A DNA stretch of 7,112 nucleotides from Clostridiales bacterium (GTDB taxonomy: Bacteria; Bacillota; Clostridia; Oscillospirales; Oscillospiraceae), in the NCBI GenBank assembly GCA_019415645.1, contig DXYV01000067.1, positions 1-7,112 on the forward strand, written 5' to 3'. This document shows, in pieces, positions 1 through 6,212 of the stretch. A program made the translations under genes and the position numbers. The number at the start of each line of letters is the position of its first letter. The stretch's first letter is position 1. The notes below the pieces were generated by a model. The model was not told where the DNA came from. It worked only from the letters and a program-made list of their open reading frames with translations, and searched no databases.

Positions 1-1218
1 GGCCTGCCGCCGCTGCTCCCGGGCCTTGCGGGCGTTCTCCTTGCCCTCCCGGCGGGCCTGGGTCATGGGGTCCACGCCGGTGGGCGCCTCGGTCATGGGA
101 TAGGGATGGTCCTCCACCACGGGCAGGGGCTTGCCCAGCAGCTTCTCGATCTGCTTGAGGTAATCCTTCTCGTCCGCCCGGCAGAAGGAGAGGGCGGTGC
201 CGTCCCGGCCGGCCCGGCCCGTGCGGCCGATTCGGTGAACGTAGGTTTCAGGCACCTCGGGCAGGTCGTAGTTGACCACCCACTTCAGCTCGTCGATGTC
301 GATGCCCCGGGCGGCGATGTCCGTGGCCACCAGGGCGGTGACCCGCCCGGCCTTGAAGTCGGCCAGAGCCTGCTGGCGGGCGGTCTGAGACTTATTCCCA
401 TGGATGGCGGCGGCGGGGATGCCCCGCTTCACCAGATCCTGGGCGATGCGGTTGGCCCCGTGCTTGGTGCGGGAGAACACCAGCACGCTGTCCATGCCCT
501 TCTCCTGGATGAGGTGGGCCAGCAGCTTGGTCTTGTTGGACTTGTCCACGTAGTACAGCGCCTGCTGGATGACCTCCACCGGGGAGGAGATGGGGTCCAC
601 CGCCACCCGGGCGTAATCGTGGAGCAGGCCGTTGACCAGGTCCATGACCTCCGGCGGCATGGTGGCGGAGAAAAAGAGGGTCTGCTTGTGCTCGGGCAGC
701 ACCTTGAGCACCCGGCGCACGTCGTGGATAAAGCCCATGTCCAGCATACGGTCGGCCTCGTCCAGCACGAAGATCTCCACCTGGGACAGGTCCAGCAGCT
801 TCTGTCCGTGGAGATCCAGCAGGCGGCCGGGAGTGGCCACCAGAATGTCGATGCCCTTTTTCAGGCGGTCCACCTGAGGCTGCTGGCCCACGCCGCCGAA
901 GATGACCGCCGAGCGCAGGGAGAGATATTTGCCGTAGGCCACAAAGCACTCCTGAATCTGAAGGGCCAGCTCCCGGGTGGGAGTGAGCACCAGGGCGCGG
1001 ATGCGGCGGGGATTGCCGTTGCGGCCGTTGAGCCGCTGGAGGATGGGCGCGGCGAAGGCGCAGGTCTTGCCCGTGCCCGTCTGGGCGCAGCCCAGCACGT
1101 CCCGGCCCGCCAGCGCGGGGGGAATGGCCTGGCGCTGAATGGGCGTGGGGGATTGGTAGCCCTGCTCGTCCAGGGCCTTGAGGATGGGGTCGATGAGACC
1201 CAGTTGAGAAAATTTCAT
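1..1218 (-). CDS. DEAD-box ATP-dependent RNA helicase, RhlE-like (3' end beyond window)
   Basis: An ATP-dependent RNA helicase that remodels RNA duplexes, by family acting in ribosome assembly, mRNA decay or cold adaptation in the cytoplasm. 406 residues are visible and no stop is reached at the left edge. The core motifs appear in order: a Q motif (GYQSPTPIQ, about 20-28), motif I AQTGTGKT (45-52), Ia PTRELA (80-85), TPGR (129-132), motif II DEAD (153-156), motif III SAT (184-186), motif V ATDIAARGID (298-307) and motif VI HRIGRTGR (328-335). After residue 385 the chain becomes rich in Arg, Lys and Glu, as in the basic tails of RhlE/CshA proteins that help bind RNA; the tail is cut. The ATG overlaps the upstream kinase stop as ATGA, and only a weak AAGGA site lies upstream, so translation is probably coupled. 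Family is certain; the RhlE versus CshA/DeaD subgroup is not. Confidence 0.96.
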   Translation of the reverse strand, partial: MKFSQLGLIDPILKALDEQGYQSPTPIQRQAIPPALAGRDVLGCAQTGTGKTCAFAAPILQRLNGRNGNPRRIRALVLTPTRELALQIQECFVAYGKYLSLRSAVIFGGVGQQPQVDRLKKGIDILVATPGRLLDLHGQKLLDLSQVEIFVLDEADRMLDMGFIHDVRRVLKVLPEHKQTLFFSATMPPEVMDLVNGLLHDYARVAVDPISSPVEVIQQALYYVDKSNKTKLLAHLIQEKGMDSVLVFSRTKHGANRIAQDLVKRGIPAAAIHGNKSQTARQQALADFKAGRVTALVATDIAARGIDIDELKWVVNYDLPEVPETYVHRIGRTGRAGRDGTALSFCRADEKDYLKQIEKLLGKPLPVVEDHPYPMTEAPTGVDPMTQARREGKENARKAREQRRQA

Positions 1219-1739
1219 GGATGGTTCCGTTCCTTCGGTTGATATACGGCCAGCGCTTGCTTTACAGCCTCCACCGTGTCCGTCAGGGTCTGGCCGTCGG
1301 CCCGGACAGTGAGATGGGCGTACCGCTCGTAGAGCGGGACCCGATAGGCATATACGTCGGCAATGGTCTGGCCGGGGGAGAGGGCGATGCCCCGGGTGGC
1401 CAGATTGTGGATGCGGCTCTCTACCTCTTCCAGAGAGAGCTGAAGATAGACCACGGTGCCCAGGCGGCGCAGGTGCTCCATGGCGGCGGCGCGGCATACG
1501 CAGGAGCCGCCTGGGGCAATGACGGTGCGGCGGCAGTCCACCGAACCAATGACCTCCCCCTCCAGATCCAGGAAGGCCTCCACGCCCCGGGCGTTCAAAA
1601 TGTCCTGAAGCAGCGCGCCCGCCCGCTCCTGAATGAGCAGGTCCACGTCCAGAAAGCCGTAGCCCAACGCCTTGGCCAGCACCACGCCTACGCTGCTTTT
1701 GCCCGAGCCGGGCATGCCGATGAGAATCAAATTATCCAC
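1215..1739 (-). CDS. aroK: Shikimate-kinase-family protein (AroK-like) with altered substrate site
   Basis: A 174-residue P-loop kinase of shikimate kinase length. Shikimate kinase phosphorylates the 3-hydroxyl of shikimate in the chorismate pathway. Visible features are Walker A GMPGSGKSS (8-16), the acidic pair DVD (31-33) that binds substrate and Mg, a lid segment around NLATRGIAL (112-120), and YRVPLYERYA (132-141) carrying the C-terminal substrate-site arginine (R133). Two departures stand out. The usual 'G-x-x-x-F-R' arginine, which binds the shikimate carboxylate, is Leu57 (GVEAFLDLE), and the usual GGG loop is GGS (77-79). A GTG start is chosen because GAGG lies 8 nt upstream and the next residues match the family N-terminus; no in-frame ATG lies nearby. 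It has its own promoter and overlaps the helicase gene by 4 nt. The kinase fold is secure; shikimate as substrate is an assumption. Confidence 0.88.
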   Translation of the reverse strand: MDNLILIGMPGSGKSSVGVVLAKALGYGFLDVDLLIQERAGALLQDILNARGVEAFLDLEGEVIGSVDCRRTVIAPGGSCVCRAAAMEHLRRLGTVVYLQLSLEEVESRIHNLATRGIALSPGQTIADVYAYRVPLYERYAHLTVRADGQTLTDTVEAVKQALAVYQPKERNHP

Positions 1740-1771
1740 AATGGTTACCTCGGTATCAAAGTTAGCATTTT

Positions 1772-1800
1772 ATTATATCGGATTCCCCGGCCGCGCGCAA
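1772..1800 (-). promoter_or_regulatory. Promoter of the aroK-like/helicase unit
   Basis: Read on the minus strand, TTGCGC (1795-1800) is followed by a 17-bp spacer and a perfect TATAAT (1772-1777). The predicted RNA would begin near 1765, giving a leader of about 25 nt that contains the GAGG ribosome site of the GTG-started kinase. The -10 and spacing are ideal; the -35 matches sigma-A consensus only in TTG. Confidence 0.62.
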
Positions 1801-1827
1801 GCCGTCCCGGTCGAAATCCCGCAGAAA

Positions 1828-1839
1828 TTTCCCGGGAAA
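1828..1839. promoter_or_regulatory. Perfect 12-bp palindrome TTTCCCGGGAAA upstream of aroK-like promoter
   Basis: A perfect palindrome sits about 28 bp upstream of the -35 of the kinase promoter and just downstream of the terminator of the preceding gene. The position would suit a dimeric activator or repressor, but one palindrome of this size can occur by chance, and no regulator is identified. Confidence 0.25.
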
Positions 1840-1842
1840 CGC

Positions 1843-1882
1843 AAAAAACTTCCACAGAAGCAGCATCTTCTGTGGAAGTTTT
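1843..1882 (-). terminator. Rho-independent terminator of the CmpB-like gene
   Basis: A perfect 16-bp stem (1845-1860 pairing with 1867-1882) closes a 6-nt loop. On the minus strand it is followed by a run of T, from the A run at 1843-1848. It begins 6 nt after the stop of the membrane protein gene, so it separates that gene from the aroK-like unit. Confidence 0.93.
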
Positions 1883-1888
1883 CCCGTT

Positions 1889-2572
1889 TTAATCGTTCAA
1901 ATACCGCATACTGGGGTAATAGGTCTGGAGCCGTTCGTCCGGATAGGTCCGGTCCAGAAAGACCTCCACCCTGTTGGATGGAGGCATGCCCTGCCGCCGG
2001 GCGTGCATCCGCCCCAGGGCGGCGGCGGACACCGCGATGTTGCACACCATGAACACCGTAAGGATCAGCGCGCTCACCCGCAGGGCACGTGGGGCCACCT
2101 TCTCCAGGCCCCGGCCCAGGGCGGGCCAGAGCAGCTCCATCCACACCACGGCGGCTATGCCCCAGAACACGGCAAACAGGGGATCTATCCGGCCGCCGAT
2201 GTTCAGGGGCAGGTGGCTATAATCCCAGAAGCGCATTCCGAAACAGACCTCCTGCATCCAGGAGCACAGGAATTCAAAGCTGCTGCCCAGCAGCGCGCCG
2301 CCGAGGAAAACCCACCAGCCGCTGCGGCGGGCGGCGGGCCGCAGCGCCACCGAAAACAGCACCGCGCCCAGGCCCCAGACCAGGGAGAAGGTCCCCCAGA
2401 GCACGCCGCTGCGGTTTTGCAGCTCTCCCCAGACCAGCAGCATAAAGACCGTCTCGGTCACCGCCCCCAGAAAGGAGGCGGACAAAAAGGCGAAAAACAG
2501 GTTGCAGTAGGTCAGCTTCGGCTGGGTGGGCAGCGCCCGGCGCCGGCTCCGTTCCCGTACCAGTTCCGTCAT
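1889..2572 (-). CDS. CmpB-like ('ABC-transporter type IV' family) integral membrane protein
   Basis: A 227-residue membrane protein with about five hydrophobic segments (roughly 22-46, 57-77, 85-105, 130-152 and 163-186) and a soluble, charged C-terminal tail of about 40 residues. The central motif FWDYSHLPLNIGGRI (115-129), with an upstream Ser-x-x-Glu (98-100) and a following WG (137-138), is typical of the Firmicutes family called putative ABC-transporter type IV or CmpB (Pfam ABC_trans_CmpB, from memory). Despite that name, no ATPase gene is adjacent, and members have no proven transport role. The start at MTELVRER follows an AGAGG site about 11 nt upstream; an ATG 4 nt earlier is out of frame. 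It stands as a single gene between the non-coding block upstream and a strong terminator, and no convincing promoter was found. Membrane location is secure, function unknown. Confidence 0.86.
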   Translation of the reverse strand: MTELVRERSRRRALPTQPKLTYCNLFFAFLSASFLGAVTETVFMLLVWGELQNRSGVLWGTFSLVWGLGAVLFSVALRPAARRSGWWVFLGGALLGSSFEFLCSWMQEVCFGMRFWDYSHLPLNIGGRIDPLFAVFWGIAAVVWMELLWPALGRGLEKVAPRALRVSALILTVFMVCNIAVSAAALGRMHARRQGMPPSNRVEVFLDRTYPDERLQTYYPSMRYLND

Positions 2573-2754
2573 GCATGGTTCATCCTCTCATACTTGGATG
2601 GAACTATCCTAGCAGAGAATTCTTAAGATTTGAGGGGGTGGAAGATTAAAAGTTGAAAAAGAGCGGAGAGGCGCAGCGCCGCAAACTACATCATGTTTGC
2701 TTCACTCCGTGGGGTGACTTTCTGGATACGCGCCAATCTGCTGCGCATCCGTAG

Positions 2755-2840
2755 GGGCCGATCTCCGCGCTAAGTGCCGCCGCTGTGCGGCGGTTGCGCT
2801 GCGAAAGGCGGCCTGCGGGCCGCACTGTCCTCATCGGCCC
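2755..2840. repeat. Nested inverted-repeat element (cloverleaf-like)
   Basis: An outer 8-bp stem, GGGCCGAT (2755-2762) with ATCGGCCC (2833-2840), encloses two perfect hairpins: CCGCCGC/GCGGCGG with a TGT loop (2777-2793) and GCGGCC/GGCCGC with a TGCG loop (2808-2823). The outer stem preceded by GTAGGG resembles dispersed palindromic repeats I recall from gut Clostridia, but copies elsewhere cannot be tested here. It could act as a DNA repeat, an mRNA end-protector or an RNA fold. Confidence 0.5.
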
Positions 2841-2904
2841 GGTGCGCCTCCTCGGAGTTGAAATATCCCCGGCAATCCGCCCGCAGACGGGAGAGAACCA
2901 AACG

Positions 2905-2936
2905 AAGGCGCGGGAGGTTTTTCCCTCCCGCGCCTT
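2905..2936 (-). terminator. Hairpin terminator of the ABC-transporter unit
   Basis: A perfect 13-bp GC-rich stem (2905-2917 with 2924-2936) has a 6-nt loop and lies 26 nt after the zinc-ribbon stop. On the minus strand it is followed by TTCGTTTGG, an imperfect U-tract, so termination may be partial. Confidence 0.7.
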
Positions 2937-2962
2937 CTGCGCCTCGGAACAAGCTCCGCCTG

Positions 2963-3163
2963 TTATTCCTTCAGCTTCTCCACGTCCTCCAGATACAGAG
3001 AGACCTCCCCGCAGTTGGGGCACACAGCCACCCTGGGCTGTCCGATTCGGTTGGGAAACAGCTTGCGGTCGTCGGTGGCCAGCACGATTCCGTAGCCCGC
3101 GCCCTCCACCTTGACGGCGCAGTGCTCCACCATTTCGCTGTGACAGCGCAGACAGGTACGCAT
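2963..3163 (-). CDS. Small zinc-ribbon protein
   Basis: A 66-residue protein with two Cys-x-x-Cys knuckles, CLRC (4-7) and CPNC (48-51), spaced as in a zinc ribbon that coordinates one Zn. The middle (about 15-45) is expected to form the beta strands between the knuckles, and the tail is acidic and probably helical (LYLEDVEKLKE). There is no signal peptide or membrane segment, so it is cytoplasmic. Small zinc ribbons of this kind are common in Clostridia and often labelled nucleic-acid-binding, without proof. The ATG has an AGGAG and GAGG stretch upstream, and the gene begins 29 nt after the permease stop, so it is the last gene of the transporter unit. A role as adaptor or metal sensor for the transporter is possible but only inferred; it may simply be co-transcribed. 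Confidence 0.85.
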   Translation of the reverse strand: MRTCLRCHSEMVEHCAVKVEGAGYGIVLATDDRKLFPNRIGQPRVAVCPNCGEVSLYLEDVEKLKE

Positions 3164-3192
3164 TTGACCTCACTCCTTATTATTTTGAATGG

Positions 3193-4812
3193 TTACTTCA
3201 CCCGGAAGGTACGCGGCGCCCGGCTGCGCACGATGGCCAGGGCCACGGCGGTATAGACCACCGTCACCCCCATCACCAGCAGGGCAAACCCCGCCGGCGG
3301 CTGATCGAGAAACACGCAGGCATAGCACACCGCGTACATCGCCCAGTTCAGGGTGGAGAAGAAGGGATTTTTCACGTTCAGATCCGACGTATAGGGCTGA
3401 AAGACATAGTACAAAAACAGGGGATGGACGGCGAACACCACCGCCAGCAGCTGGAGGGAGACCACATAGGCGGCCAGCGTACCGCCGTAGGTCCCCAGCG
3501 GCAGCCGGGCCAGCAGGGCCATGCCCACCAGACCGGCGCCCAGAATCAGGGACACCGACAGGTTGAGGGCCAGCAGGCGGCTCAGCCGAATGGTGAAGTT
3601 TTTCAGCACCACGGCGGGGGTCCGGTACCAGGAGTAGCGCAGCAGGGACAGGTCGCAGTTGTAGAACATGGCCTTGCAGATACGCATACCCAGGGTATTA
3701 AACAGAAAATAGGCCAGAAACACCAGATAGGGCAGGGTATGGGTGAGAATCTGGATCAGAATCTCCGACCCCAGCTCCGGCGCCAGCAGGCATGCTACCA
3801 GCCCCGCCGCGCACAGCGCGCCCAGAATCCCGTCCGCGATTCGGGTGGGCCGGGCCAGCAGCCGCCGGTGACGGCGGAAAAACAGGTCGTTCAGGTAGTA
3901 CCAGCCAGTGCGCTTGCTGTCTCCCTCCGCCTCGACGGTCAGGTCCTTGGTCTTGAGCTGCACATCCCGGAAGCTGTTCTGTCCCGCCTTCGCTTTGGCA
4001 TAGGTGTAGGAGATGTTCTCCGGCTTGGAGCACTTCTTTACCAGGGCATACCAGTCCCGGAAGCGGCGCAGGCCGACCAGGGACAGAAGCCCGGCCAGCA
4101 CCACCACCGCGATCACCACAGGATGAAGGGCCAGCCCCGGCACATTCGTCCACTCCCCCAGCACGGGCCAATAGCCCAAGATCAGAAAGGCCATCAGGGC
4201 GAACACAATGTAATAGGGATTGGCGGAGGGGGTCACGCCCCACCGGCGGTAGAGGGCCACATGCAGGCCGTCCCCCGCCGCATTGGCCAGGCCCAGCACC
4301 GCCGTGAGGACCACGCCCAGCCACCAGGGCCGGCCAAAGGCCAGCGCCGCCAGAATCAGGGCGGGGAGGAAGGTGATCAGCTTGCGCGCATAGCGCCGGC
4401 AGCAGTCGATTCGGATAAAGTCCCGGGCGGGCAGGCGCAGCTGGAGCACGCAGACATATTTCAGGGCCGTGGCCTCCAGCGCCGGAGGCTGGAGCACCGA
4501 GCCGCATACCAGGCTCAGCCAGAAAAACTCCCACAGGAATACCGGCCAGAGGGCGGACAGGTCCTCCGCACCAAAGACGAGCACCAGGGGGACCGCCAGG
4601 GCGATCAGCAGATAGACGCATTTCCCCGCCAGGGAATACAGCCACTTGAACACCCGCACCACGTTCATCAGGGTGTTTTTGGCCGGGCCGGCGGCGTACA
4701 GGGAGGGGGGAAACAGCCGCCGGAGCAGGGGAATGCGCCCCAGCCAGTAGAGAAAGCGGTTGCACCCCAGGGCGGCCTCCACATGGGAAATGGCGGCGGA
4801 CAGGTCAGTCAT
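3193..4812 (-). CDS. Large ABC transporter permease, 539 residues, about 12 membrane segments
   Basis: A polytopic membrane protein, inferred to be the membrane channel for the ATPase encoded immediately upstream. Hydrophobic segments lie near 63-82, 87-107, 146-160, 162-180, 199-218, 229-248, 326-344, 353-374, 413-434, 444-470, 485-503 and 507-528, giving two clusters of six split by a charged, soluble stretch at about 249-325. That layout looks like two half-permeases in one chain, which would let a single gene serve an ATPase homodimer. It is larger than typical ABC-2 exporters with six helices. The ATG overlaps the ATPase stop by 8 nt (ATGACTGA) and follows a strong AAGGAGGGGG site, so the two are translated together. 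No substrate-binding protein is encoded nearby, which favours export. Substrate unknown; lipid, peptide or antibiotic export are all open. Confidence 0.88.
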   Translation of the reverse strand: MTDLSAAISHVEAALGCNRFLYWLGRIPLLRRLFPPSLYAAGPAKNTLMNVVRVFKWLYSLAGKCVYLLIALAVPLVLVFGAEDLSALWPVFLWEFFWLSLVCGSVLQPPALEATALKYVCVLQLRLPARDFIRIDCCRRYARKLITFLPALILAALAFGRPWWLGVVLTAVLGLANAAGDGLHVALYRRWGVTPSANPYYIVFALMAFLILGYWPVLGEWTNVPGLALHPVVIAVVVLAGLLSLVGLRRFRDWYALVKKCSKPENISYTYAKAKAGQNSFRDVQLKTKDLTVEAEGDSKRTGWYYLNDLFFRRHRRLLARPTRIADGILGALCAAGLVACLLAPELGSEILIQILTHTLPYLVFLAYFLFNTLGMRICKAMFYNCDLSLLRYSWYRTPAVVLKNFTIRLSRLLALNLSVSLILGAGLVGMALLARLPLGTYGGTLAAYVVSLQLLAVVFAVHPLFLYYVFQPYTSDLNVKNPFFSTLNWAMYAVCYACVFLDQPPAGFALLVMGVTVVYTAVALAIVRSRAPRTFRVK

Positions 4813-5509
4813 GGTCCCCCTCCTTCAGCAGCTCCACCACCCGCTCCTCAAACTGGGGCGTGTGGATGAGGGCGGCGTCCACTTCCTCCAGCAGACCATG
4901 GTTCAGCAGCACGATGTCGTCGCACAGGTCGGCGGCCAGCTCCAGGATATGGGTGGAGAAAATGATGATATGGTCCTGCTTCATGCCCCGCAGCAGGTCC
5001 TTCATCTCGGCCGCCGCTACCACGTCGAAGGAGGTCAGCGGCTCGTCCAGCAGAATGACCGGCGGGCGGGCGATGAGGAAGCAGAGCATCTGCATCTTGT
5101 TCTTCATGCCGTGGGAGTAGTCCTTCATCAGCCGGTGGCGGTCCTCCGCCGCGATGCCCACCAGGTCCAGCCAGTCGTCGGCGGAGCGCCGGGAGCCGCT
5201 GTGGTCGCTGATCTCCAGGAAGAACTTGACGAACTCATAGCCCGTGAGAAAATCGGGCACAAAAGGGGTGGAGAGCACATAGCCCACGTCGTCCTGGGTC
5301 AGGGGCCGGGGCCCGCCGCCCGAATCCAGGGCGATGGTCCCCGTGTCAGCGGGGAACTCGCCGGAGATGCAGTTGAACAGGGTGGTCTTGCCCGCGCCGT
5401 TGCGGCCCAGCAGGCCGTAGATCCGGCCCTGCTCGAAGGTATAGCCCGCGCCCTTCAGCACCGATTTGGGGCCGAAGGACTTGGTGATCTGTTCCAAAAT
5501 CAGTTTCAT
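4805..5509 (-). CDS. ABC transporter ATP-binding protein
   Basis: A 234-residue nucleotide-binding subunit that powers the adjacent permease at the inner face of the membrane. Motifs in order are Walker A GRNGAGKT (35-42), Walker B VILLDE (151-156, catalytic Glu156), D-loop around SFD (160-162) and H-loop His187 in FSTH. The signature, usually LSGGQ, is YSHGMKNK (131-138), and the Q-loop glutamine position reads VLSTP (78-82) with no Gln. Loose signatures of the SxGMxxx type occur in Firmicutes drug- and bacteriocin-export ATPases, so activity is still likely. The ATG has an AGGAG site 7 nt upstream. The gene starts 18 nt after the upstream membrane protein gene and overlaps the permease gene by 8 nt. 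Assignment to the ABC ATPase family is firm; the transported substrate is unknown. Confidence 0.95.
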   Translation of the reverse strand: MKLILEQITKSFGPKSVLKGAGYTFEQGRIYGLLGRNGAGKTTLFNCISGEFPADTGTIALDSGGGPRPLTQDDVGYVLSTPFVPDFLTGYEFVKFFLEISDHSGSRRSADDWLDLVGIAAEDRHRLMKDYSHGMKNKMQMLCFLIARPPVILLDEPLTSFDVVAAAEMKDLLRGMKQDHIIIFSTHILELAADLCDDIVLLNHGLLEEVDAALIHTPQFEERVVELLKEGDHD

Positions 5510-5527
5510 ATCCAGGCTCCTTTGCTC

Positions 5528-5956
5528 TTACATTTGGTTTTGCAGCTTCAGCACATGGTAGAGATAGCATCCAAAGTTGGCCAGGTAGGCCGCGGCCACC
5601 AGCAGGTAGATCCATGCGGGGACGTCCAGGACCAGCAGCACCAGCCACTCGGCCAGAAAAACCGCGGAGCTGTTGAGCAGGGCGCGGTAGGCGGCCTCTC
5701 CCCGGATAGCCCGGTTGCGCTCGTCCTTCTCGCCGATCTCCTGAGCCCGCCGGGCCTTGGGTCGGAACCGGAAGTACAGCTCCGTCAGAAAATGGGTCAG
5801 GCAGAAGGCCCAGCCCCCGGCCCCGATTCCGGTCAGCGCGCCGCCCAGCTGGTCTGTGAGGGACACCCCGGCCCGCTCCAGCAGCACCGCCGAAAGGGCC
5901 AGCAGGAAAAAGACCGCAGTCAGTACGCCCCAAAGGACCGCCTTACTCCTCTTCAT
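5528..5956 (-). CDS. Small four-helix membrane protein, XRE-regulator partner
   Basis: A 142-residue protein with four predicted membrane helices (about 7-25, 37-58, 93-112 and 114-136) and a charged cytoplasmic loop containing KDERNRAIRGEAAYRA (77-92). A D-E-R-N motif between helix pairs is typical of small DUF2178/DUF6442-like membrane proteins that sit directly after small XRE regulators in Clostridia; the family name is from memory and not certain. The start chosen is the ATG at 5956, because AGGAGG lies 9 nt upstream; an alternative TTG 18 nt earlier has no ribosome site. The gene overlaps the end of the XRE gene by 14 nt and lies 18 nt ahead of the ATPase gene. By context it may modulate the regulator or sense membrane stress for the transporter. 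Its function is not established. Confidence 0.82.
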   Translation of the reverse strand: MKRSKAVLWGVLTAVFFLLALSAVLLERAGVSLTDQLGGALTGIGAGGWAFCLTHFLTELYFRFRPKARRAQEIGEKDERNRAIRGEAAYRALLNSSAVFLAEWLVLLVLDVPAWIYLLVAAAYLANFGCYLYHVLKLQNQM

Positions 5957-6140
5957 ACAAAAAGACCTCCTCAATGGTGGTGTGGAACAGCCGGGCGATC
6001 TTGAAGGCCAGCAGAATAGAGGGATTGTACCGGCCGTTCTCCAGGGAACCCACGGTCTGCCGGGAGACCTCCAGTGCTTCGGCCAGCTCTTCCTGCGTCA
6101 TCCCCGCCTGCCTGCGCAGCTCTTCCAGTCTGTTCTTCAC
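5943..6140 (-). CDS. Small XRE-family transcriptional regulator (GTG start)
   Basis: A 65-residue DNA-binding protein with a Cro/C1-type helix-turn-helix. The HTH covers about residues 14-36 (MTQEELAEALEVSRQTVGSLENG), followed by the typical RYNPSILLAFKIARLF segment; almost the whole protein is the DNA-binding domain. I place the start at the GTG at 6140 rather than the ATG at 6179. A perfect AGGAGG lies 8 nt upstream of the GTG, the resulting MKNRLEELRR N-terminus matches the usual start of this compact family, the ATG has no ribosome site, and the promoter predicts an RNA start at about the ATG itself. It is first in the five-gene unit and overlaps the next gene by 14 nt, so it probably autoregulates the operon, most likely as a repressor. 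Confidence 0.92.
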   Translation of the reverse strand: MKNRLEELRRQAGMTQEELAEALEVSRQTVGSLENGRYNPSILLAFKIARLFHTTIEEVFLYEEE

Positions 6141-6183
6141 GGTCACCGCCTCCTGTTTTTTGGAAAGCTTCCTTTCCATTCAG

Positions 6184-6212
6184 AGCATAGCACAGAGTCC
6201 ATGTCATGTCAA
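6184..6212 (-). promoter_or_regulatory. Sigma-A promoter of the XRE/ABC unit with candidate operator
   Basis: On the minus strand a perfect TTGACA (6207-6212) is followed by a 17-bp spacer and TATGCT (6184-6189). The predicted start is near 6177, giving a leader of about 37 nt to the GTG. A perfect 10-bp palindrome AAGTTAACTT (6211-6220) abuts the -35, and TGACA is repeated in tandem across the -35 and spacer (TTGACATGACATGG). Either could be the site where the encoded XRE protein binds. Confidence 0.78.

Larger units (their letters stand above)
2573..2962. other. 390-bp non-coding block rich in inverted repeats
   Basis: I see no credible gene here. The open frames lack ribosome sites, give low-complexity Arg/Pro/Gly-rich products and run into the neighbouring gene on the opposite frame. 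The part next to the CmpB-like gene (about 2590-2660) is AT-rich and should hold its promoter, but only a weak TAGGAT -10 candidate is visible. From 2661 to 2940 the sequence is dominated by stem-loops: GGCG/CGCC around 2670-2680, GCAAAC/GTTTGC at 2681-2700, GGAT and GCGC arms at 2724-2750 with a 2-nt bulge, the nested element at 2755-2840, and the terminator hairpin at 2905-2936. The density suggests a palindromic repeat cluster or a structured RNA. Confidence 0.7.

Noticed and set aside
106..1242. Plus-strand 378-codon open frame opposite the helicase gene
   Set aside because: It is antisense to a gene with all DEAD-box motifs in order; its product is His/Gly/Val-rich low-complexity sequence, as expected from the complement of GC-rich coding DNA.
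1221..1892. Plus-strand 223-codon open frame opposite the aroK-like gene
   Set aside because: It is antisense to a clear P-loop kinase and reads through the promoter and terminator of the minus-strand genes.
2691..3173. Minus-strand 160-codon open frame over the inverted-repeat block
   Set aside because: It overlaps the zinc-ribbon gene in another frame and translates hairpin DNA into Arg/Gly-rich sequence; no ribosome site or domain.
3424..4869. Plus-strand 481-codon open frame opposite the permease gene
   Set aside because: The product is dominated by Gln, Gly and His with no domain or membrane segments, while the minus-strand frame gives a well-formed membrane protein linked to an ATPase.
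5957..5974. TTG at 5972-5974 as start of the four-helix membrane protein
   Set aside because: The ATG at 5956 has an AGGAGG at ideal distance; the TTG lies over that ribosome site and has none of its own.
4760..6004. Plus-strand 414-codon open frame across the ATPase and membrane protein genes
   Set aside because: It spans two or more convincing minus-strand genes and shows no recognisable motif; a shadow of high-GC codon use.
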